Below are positions 57,775-64,000 of a stretch of DNA of 64,000 nt, one piece after another (position 1 is the stretch's first letter; each line of letters begins with the position of its first letter). The notes below the pieces were generated by a model. The model had not been told where the DNA came from, searched no databases, and saw nothing but the letters and a program-made list of their open reading frames with translations. Origin of the DNA: Megalonaias nervosa (lineage: Eukaryota; Mollusca; Bivalvia; Unionida; Unionidae); assembly GCA_016617855.1 (NCBI GenBank), contig JAECUM010009404.1:62001-126000 (forward strand), written 5' to 3'. The position numbers were made by a program, and so were the translations under genes.

Positions 57775-57931
57775 GGTGACTCTGGGGGCCCGTTGATATG
57801 CCGTAACAAGTATGGACGATTTGAAATGTTGGGCGCATTAAGTTGGGGCTACAATAGCTGCTTTAAAGATGGCTACCCAGATATTTACCAACTTTCCTAC
57901 CCTCATGCAGATTGGATAGAGCAGACAACAG
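57775..57931 (+). CDS. Modular serine protease gene, exon: catalytic Ser195
   Basis: 157 bp between acceptor actatgaattacag and donor G|gtaagt. It starts in phase 0 at Gly193, the usual junction for this family, and ends in phase 1. GDSGGPLICRNK has the catalytic Ser195, Asp194 and Cys201. LSWGYNSCFKDGYPDIYQ gives Ser214-Trp215-Gly216, Cys220 and the residue aligned with 226, which is Asp rather than Gly. HADWIEQTTG is the C-terminal helix. Asp226 at the base of the S1 pocket is rare; brachyurin-type proteases combine it with Gly189. Cys220 expects Cys191 as partner, which was not found upstream. Confidence 0.95.
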
Positions 57932-60232
57932 GTAAGTTCGTATAGTAAATATTTTGCTAAACTGGCTTAATATTCCATTTTAAATTGAGACTGTATACTT
58001 TTATGTTTATGTTTATTGATGAGTTAAGTCTTCTTTATTAATGTGCGTGTGTTCTGGTTTTTTGTATGTATGTATTATACATATTCACGAATTACCTTAG
58101 TCTATAATGTTAATTCACTATTACAAATTTAAGAAGCAAAATATGTTAATCATGTTTGGTTTTTTTTTCAATCATCTTTGTGTGCATGATTCTCTTCTTC
58201 ACTCTCATTATTGTCATCCTTTTCTCCATTATAATCATCATCCCCATCATTATTGTATTACTAGTATTATTAGGATTAATATTTATAGTAGCATTGTTAT
58301 TATTATTGTCTTATAGTTGTTCTTGTTGCTTTGTTGACGTTAAGATCGAACTTTTTCGGGTCTGCATTTCTCAGATCTGACCATGGATTTGGATTAAAGG
58401 GAAATTGGAGTAAGATTTATGCCAAGTGTTAGTGTGCAACACAGAAAAAAATATATGTAGAACTATTTTGACCATTTTTAGACTTTGTATTTTATAAACT
58501 TCTATATGTCTGTCTGTTCAACCATTCCTGCTTGTAGTTATCACATATTTTCTCTTGGATTAATATTTTAAAACAATGGGTACAAATATAAACCCAAGTT
58601 ATCAACGATGTCCCACTTACATGGGTCTCTCGCTATGAAGATCAATTTTGTAGAACACATATCAACGTTTTGGTTTATATTTCGCCAGTTTTGTTACCAG
58701 CAACAATATTGATCACATATACAGACATTTCTGCATTATATTCTGTTTGCTTACTTGCTTAATATGGAGATATTGATTTGAGTCTTTTAATATGCTTGCA
58801 GCTAAACTGTTGAACATGATTCTACTTTCAACAGCTCGCATTTATAGCTTAATTAAGTTCTCAATATTTCCCTACTAATAAACCATGTTGGAAACCTCAG
58901 ATTAATCACGAAAAAACCCATCACTTTCTGATTAAATATTGTACTGTTTCATTATAAGAGCGGCCTTCCTTTTGGATATTGGCATGGTTACATTATACAC
59001 ATATGTAAATTATAAACACATACGATCCATTTTCATCAAAGTCTCCTCTTACTATGCCACTAATGCAGCAACAGAAAGAGGTATACCATTTTCCTTCTCC
59101 ACACCAATATGTCGGACCAACATCTGCTTTATTGCAACAACATTAATGGTATCTAAACATTAGCTGCTATCTTGTACAGAGCATTTGATGGTCATAAGAA
59201 CATGGCCCGTTTCGAGATTTAGGCCCCTTATTCGCACAGCACCTTTATCTGGGTTGCAACACGAGATTGTGTTATATATCTTGTGAGAGAACCCCTTCTG
59301 CCTATGAAATGTAGTGTCGAGACAGCTGGTCTCTCTGGCACAGGAATGTCAGTTATAAAGGTCCACGAACATAATACAATGTTAGTGACATAAGCCAAAT
59401 ACTTAATTCACATATTACAACAATTTAATAACTCAATGACTTAAACTCGACTGCCTCGTGACATTGATAAGTTTCTGGGATCTCTTACATTACATTTTTG
59501 AGTTGGTGCTTGGTTTTAATAACTCTAAACCGAATAAAGCAACAAGCAGGAGGAACGTTTACAATAATTGTAGGAGTAGTGCATCCGGTAAACACTAGTA
59601 ACAAGTTACGAGCCAAAGCAATCAATAGGAAAACCAACGTATTGAAAACATAGGCCAACCAAACATGTTCTCGACATGCTACTGTGAAATCTCTGTGCAA
59701 ACGTTCAGTATTTAACTATTGCATGTGCTAAGTTTTCACAACAGATAAAAAAAAACAAAAACAATAAAAGCCTCTGAATTATATAAATCTAGGGAGGTTT
59801 CCTTTACAGTATGAATGACTAGTCATACTACCTATTTGAATGACCTCGCAACCACAGTGGCGTTTAGTTGTCTGTTTACTTTAATATGTTAAATGATCAT
59901 GTTTTAAAATCATTAACATAATGCTCCATGGAGGTTTATGGTAATCAATTAGATAGCCTAAATATCATTTCATTTTCTTTATTTCAAATGTGTTTAGAAC
60001 AAGCTGCATTCCACCTGGAGGCCTTTATTAGTGACCATTGTTATAGATGATTATATAATGGCCAGTAGTGTTTTTAACTGATTTTACAATGTGGACATTC
60101 ATAAAAGTATTGAACCACATATTTCACCAACAAACTATGACCGCTGGTTGCATTGGTCAGGTGGACGCTCATAGTAGTACGTCAGTATCATAAAACTGAT
60201 ATGCTCTTTTTGATTTTGGTTATAAATAACAG
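57932..60232 (+). other. Last intron
   Basis: No gene is recognised. Low-complexity ATT/ATC-rich sequence at about 58195-58320. It ends with acceptor tataaataacag. Confidence 0.5.
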
Positions 60233-60246
60233 GTGGTTTTTGGTGA
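60233..60246 (+). CDS. Modular serine protease gene, terminal coding exon
   Basis: After the acceptor tataaataacag two bases complete the split Gly codon, then GGT TTT TGG and the stop TGA at 60244-60246. The protein would end ...WIEQTTGGFW. The phase matches the Ser195 exon exactly, and the C terminus lies where trypsin-fold proteases normally end. Confidence 0.65.
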
Positions 60247-60930
60247 AAGAGTACACTCAAGTCAGGCTTTACTGCATCAACTTTTCAAGTAAGTGCATCT
60301 AGCAACACATTCAAACAGGACAACGAACTGGATTTTGATATCTTCATTATAGGGTTTGCATCAAGTAGCGGACTGCTATTAGAAAATTTATCCAACGATA
60401 TAAATATATAGCCTTTTTGTTATAGTCATAACGTTTGCATATAATAGTGAACTGTATCTAGCAACATGCTGCAACTGTATACATTATTGTATTGTGTTAT
60501 ATTCATTACATTTTAATTTTAAGACGCTAACTGTATTTACCAATATACATAAACTATATAAATAATTGGATTACATACTGTTCAATAAATCTGCATATTA
60601 TAGGAAACCATATATAATACGACAATCAGTTTCTCTAAAATAAACTATTTAAACCTGATGTACTTTGTCTACTGAAGTATCATTAGCAGGATTACGCAAA
60701 ACGCCATAAGGTAGAGAAAATAACTAATAATTAGATGTTTTGGCCATTCCAACGTGTTTCATGTTTGTACATATTTTTTTAAAACTTTTACTTTATCATT
60801 CTACATCAGTTTTGTCATAGCCGTAGTATATTGTATGTATCTATAGAACATTTGGACTGTATCAGTTTCTGAAATCAAGCAACACATGTTATATATAAAT
60901 ACTTAATAAAGTTTATTTTTGATACGTTGC
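60247..60930 (+). other. Probable 3' untranslated region with two poly(A) signals
   Basis: AATAAA at 60584-60589 and at 60905-60910 follow the stop codon by about 340 and 660 bp. Either could end the transcript; no transcript data are available. Confidence 0.5.
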
Positions 60931-63900
60931 TGTGTCTATTGGATAAGAGATAAACATTTCAAAGGACTCAGATGCCCCGTGTAGTTTTCTAAGCTGGATA
61001 ATTCATTCCAATACACTCATTTGGTTTGAGAAAATGCTATATCTTATCGCATCGGTTTTCCTGAAAACTACGTAAAATAGAAACTGAATAATAGGTAGAT
61101 TGGTTTACATTGGTTGAATTAATGGAGCAAGCATACGGTGGGCACTGATTTTTATGTGCTGATCATCATTATAATGTATTCTGATGCAACAGTTCCATAT
61201 TTGCACTATTTACACTATTAAGACAAGGGTCCGTTTTCAGACAAATAAATACCTTGCAGAGCACCTTGCACACGGTAGAAAATTCAAATTTGGCTTGGTT
61301 TGCATCTTAACGTGAGCTCATAGCTCCAGAGAAGCCAACATAAACTGGCCGGCCACCAACTGATAGACAAATTTAACCTATTATTCGATTCGTAACGTGT
61401 TATGCCATCTCTTGAACGTAGTTCCTACCTTTGTAGCGACTCTTAGAGATTGCCGCTGACCTTTCTGTTAAAGGAAAACAGGATGGACTGTTTTGTGGCC
61501 ATCTATCCATTGCGCTGCTAAAGGAGCTACCAATAGCAAAAGGACCCTCAAAGTTCGCTTTGGTTATTCAACTTGACAAGCTGATTTGACGACGCTAATC
61601 GCGTAACAAGATTTGAACTGCAAGGACACGTGTCTGGTTCCTTACAGAGGAATTATAATGACCCTAGATCCAGTATGTGAAACACTCATAATATTTATGT
61701 TCATTAAAAAAAGTGTGAGGTTGAATGTTACTTTCGTACATAGGTTGAACAGTGTATATAAAAGGCGTATACGGGTAGTGAAGAAGGTCCTGACACAACA
61801 CCTTATATCTATGTACGTGGACTCTTGAAGGGAATTCTGTCCACCATCATTGGCGCCCCAGTCGCGATGGACCAAGACATTACAGCTCTGGTCTTATGCC
61901 TCCTTTCCATGGCTGTACATTTTATAAGGTTTCTGAGTCCGCCGTCATGTAGTACTTGCGTTTGACTTGACTCAAGTCATATCTTAAGGCTTCTTCTTTT
62001 CTTCAGGAACATGTTCATTGCGCAAAACGAATGTTGAGGGAATATGTATAGAGATGATATACGATAGAAACAAAAATCCGTAAAGCGTGCACAAAGTTTT
62101 AAGAATATATTCGTGTATCAAATACAATTAGGCATTTACTGGAGACATGCATACAATATATTGCAACAGTGAGAACTATACTTACCTTACTGATGTCCAA
62201 ATGTTATATCTGGAGCCTGGCGAGTTCACTCATCATAACACGGATTAAATGCACGACATATCTAAAAGTTTTCAATGTGTTAATGTTATATAGTCAGAGA
62301 TTGAAAAGATAAGAAATATCCAGTAATGATGTACATAAGGATGAATTTAAATGTCATTGATGACGCTTGACATCTGTGTACAGTGGAACGCTAATGCAAT
62401 GCACTGATTAATAAGAGGTTTTCAATAAAGGCACATCATATTTGTGTCCTATTATTTAGATAAGAAGTTCAGGTTTTGCTGAGTTCACATTTTTGGCTGC
62501 ACATCATGACATCCCTTGGCTATTATATCCTTCTATACATACCTTAGATTAACAACCATAATACATGTTTTGCTTTCATTTTATTTTAATATAATTTTAC
62601 CACAACCGCTTCGAATTTGAATCTACATTCAGTATGCACTTATACAGGAAAATAAAATGCATTCATTAATGAAACCGATTGTCCAGAAAGGAAGTCATGA
62701 TCAGATTCTGGTTTTTATTTGTTTTATCTTTCTGGTCTTTGTGGTCTTCGAGCAAAAGTTAACATATCTGCTTGATCGTATTAGATTTTCAATGCTACAA
62801 TTCAATTTGTCTTTTTAGTTTCAAATTTGTGAATTCGTTTGGACTTTGATTGTGGTAAGAACCTTGTTGGAAGGATGACTAAAATAGACCATTCTACTTG
62901 CACAAACTCAATCTGAAAAGGTTGTTTTATATGGGGAGGTGCATTAGAGGAATCTTGTCATATATTTAATTATACTTTGTGCCCATTGTTAGAAGTTGTA
63001 ATCAATAAATAACACGTTTACATAGCTAACGTATGTCCACAATTGTAACTTGCAAACAAAATGGTTACGTATTAAGAGTTCAAGGACAGAGGTAATTACA
63101 GTTATCCAAGTTCCTGTTTTATATCAGTATATCAGATATAATCGAGAGTAATTATTTATTTAAACTATTCAATGGAATTACTAAAGTGCTCGTTCACTAT
63201 TTGACTGAAACACTATTTTGGATTATTGTGAACTCATTCAAAAACATTTGGATTACAAAACTGTGCCATCAGAACATTCAGTACTATTCTAATTTATTCG
63301 AACTTGTGATAAGACGTTTAGGATTAGTTGGGATTTAACTGGATGTGTCTCTTGAATGTTCACTTTGTACCGTACAAAAACAAAGTATTCGTACTTTCAG
63401 TATCATTCTGCTGCATAAGTTATGACATGGAGGCATAACGTAGCTTTTTATCCTGCTATAGCGATCTGAGAACAATTACATTCTTGATATTTATAATTTA
63501 TCGGCTAGGGCCATTTTGTACAAGCCTTCAATTGTGTGTTATGATGTCCATCCATATGGATCAACATTAGTTTCGGAGCAATAACTAGGGTTGTCCATCA
63601 TTTATAGTTATCAAACGTTGTGCATTACTTGCATATGGTGTAAGGAAGAAACGCAATGAAAATGTGTTGAAACTGTTAATGTCCCTCTGACCGAAAGAAC
63701 CAAAGATAACCCCCTAATATTAACTTTAGTTCTCCGCCATATAGTTACCAGACCTGTGGATGGCTTACATGTATGGTGAGATGGATCATTATAGATTTTC
63801 GTGTCAAACACTCAATATCACTGACAGAAAGAAAAGCAGAAATGGTGTCTGAAAATTAGCATTATTTGAACATCGCATAACCGGAAGAAATTATATTGAT

Positions 63901-64000
63901 GGAATGACCTTGCGGTAATGATGAAGCTCGAGTATTTGGGAATCAAATGGTAAAAGCGCAAGTTCGCTTTAATTAAAACAATAAGCTCTAAGAAAGAATT
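60931..64000. other. Intergenic sequence downstream of the protease gene
   Basis: No gene, RNA or named repeat is recognised apart from the spacer copy near 63.2 kb. ORFs at 61613-61875 and 63611-63811 have no domain features. Confidence 0.45.
63190..63350 (+). repeat. Dispersed noncoding spacer family, copy 3
   Basis: Shares gaaacact-ttttggattattgtgaa and, after a variable stretch, CTTGTGATA-GAC-TTTAGGATTA and TTGGGATTTAA with 50820-51000, same orientation. It may mark the edge of another element beyond the window. Confidence 0.55.

Overview
The window is animal nuclear DNA: AT-rich, with intron-split genes, dinucleotide microsatellites, tRNA-derived SINEs, non-LTR retrotransposons, a Ty3-type relic and relics of Maverick/Polinton virus-like elements. 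The repeat mix suggests a lophotrochozoan, perhaps a mollusc, but nothing in the window proves the species.

The one host gene I can build lies on the + strand and spans about 9.5-60.2 kb (possibly from 3.3 kb). It encodes a modular trypsin-fold protein of the enteropeptidase/corin/TMPRSS type. Exons, in order: a possible end of a CUB-like domain (3285-3429, weak); LDLa 1 (9529-9666); LDLa 2 (23564-23674); short SRCR-like domain (27593-27707); SRCR-to-protease linker (38894-38934); activation site and His57 (41346-41517); Asp102 (42264-42559); the Cys168/Cys182 segment (45424-45581); Ser195 (57775-57931); C-terminal residues and stop (60233-60246). All but one of the junctions can be phased. 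The protein is unusual: Asn where activated proteases have Ile16, Asp at the position of Gly226, a probable GC donor, and one exon that meets a stop codon with no visible donor beside a long TA microsatellite.

The introns are filled with mobile DNA. The first LDLa intron holds a complete but decayed Maverick/Polinton-like element (9937-20304). Its terminal inverted repeats match at 90 of the first 120 positions without gaps. It carries the N-terminal half of a protein-primed family-B DNA polymerase and an open adenain-like cysteine protease. A second polymerase fragment lies on the - strand at about 49.9-50.5 kb inside another intron. A noncoding spacer is shared by both loci and by a third site near 63.2 kb.

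On the - strand at 32.65-38.4 kb is an almost complete I-superfamily LINE with a candidate target-site duplication, ORF1 with three zinc knuckles, ORF2 with endonuclease, reverse transcriptase, RNase H and a C-terminal zinc knuckle, a 3' hairpin and a four-base repeat tail. An older LINE lies at 24.5-26.7 kb (-), and a decayed Ty3/gypsy RNase H-integrase at 30.6-32.0 kb (+). Two copies of a tRNA-Pro-derived SINE with CA-repeat tails lie at 2.2 kb (+) and 22.4 kb (-). A different SINE lies at 39.3 kb (+).

The first 8.2 kb is mostly degenerate tandem repeats. A 50-bp minisatellite occurs in three blocks, the first two enclosing two other tandem families arranged in mirror order. The remaining long stretches are intronic or intergenic sequence without recognised content and are listed as such.
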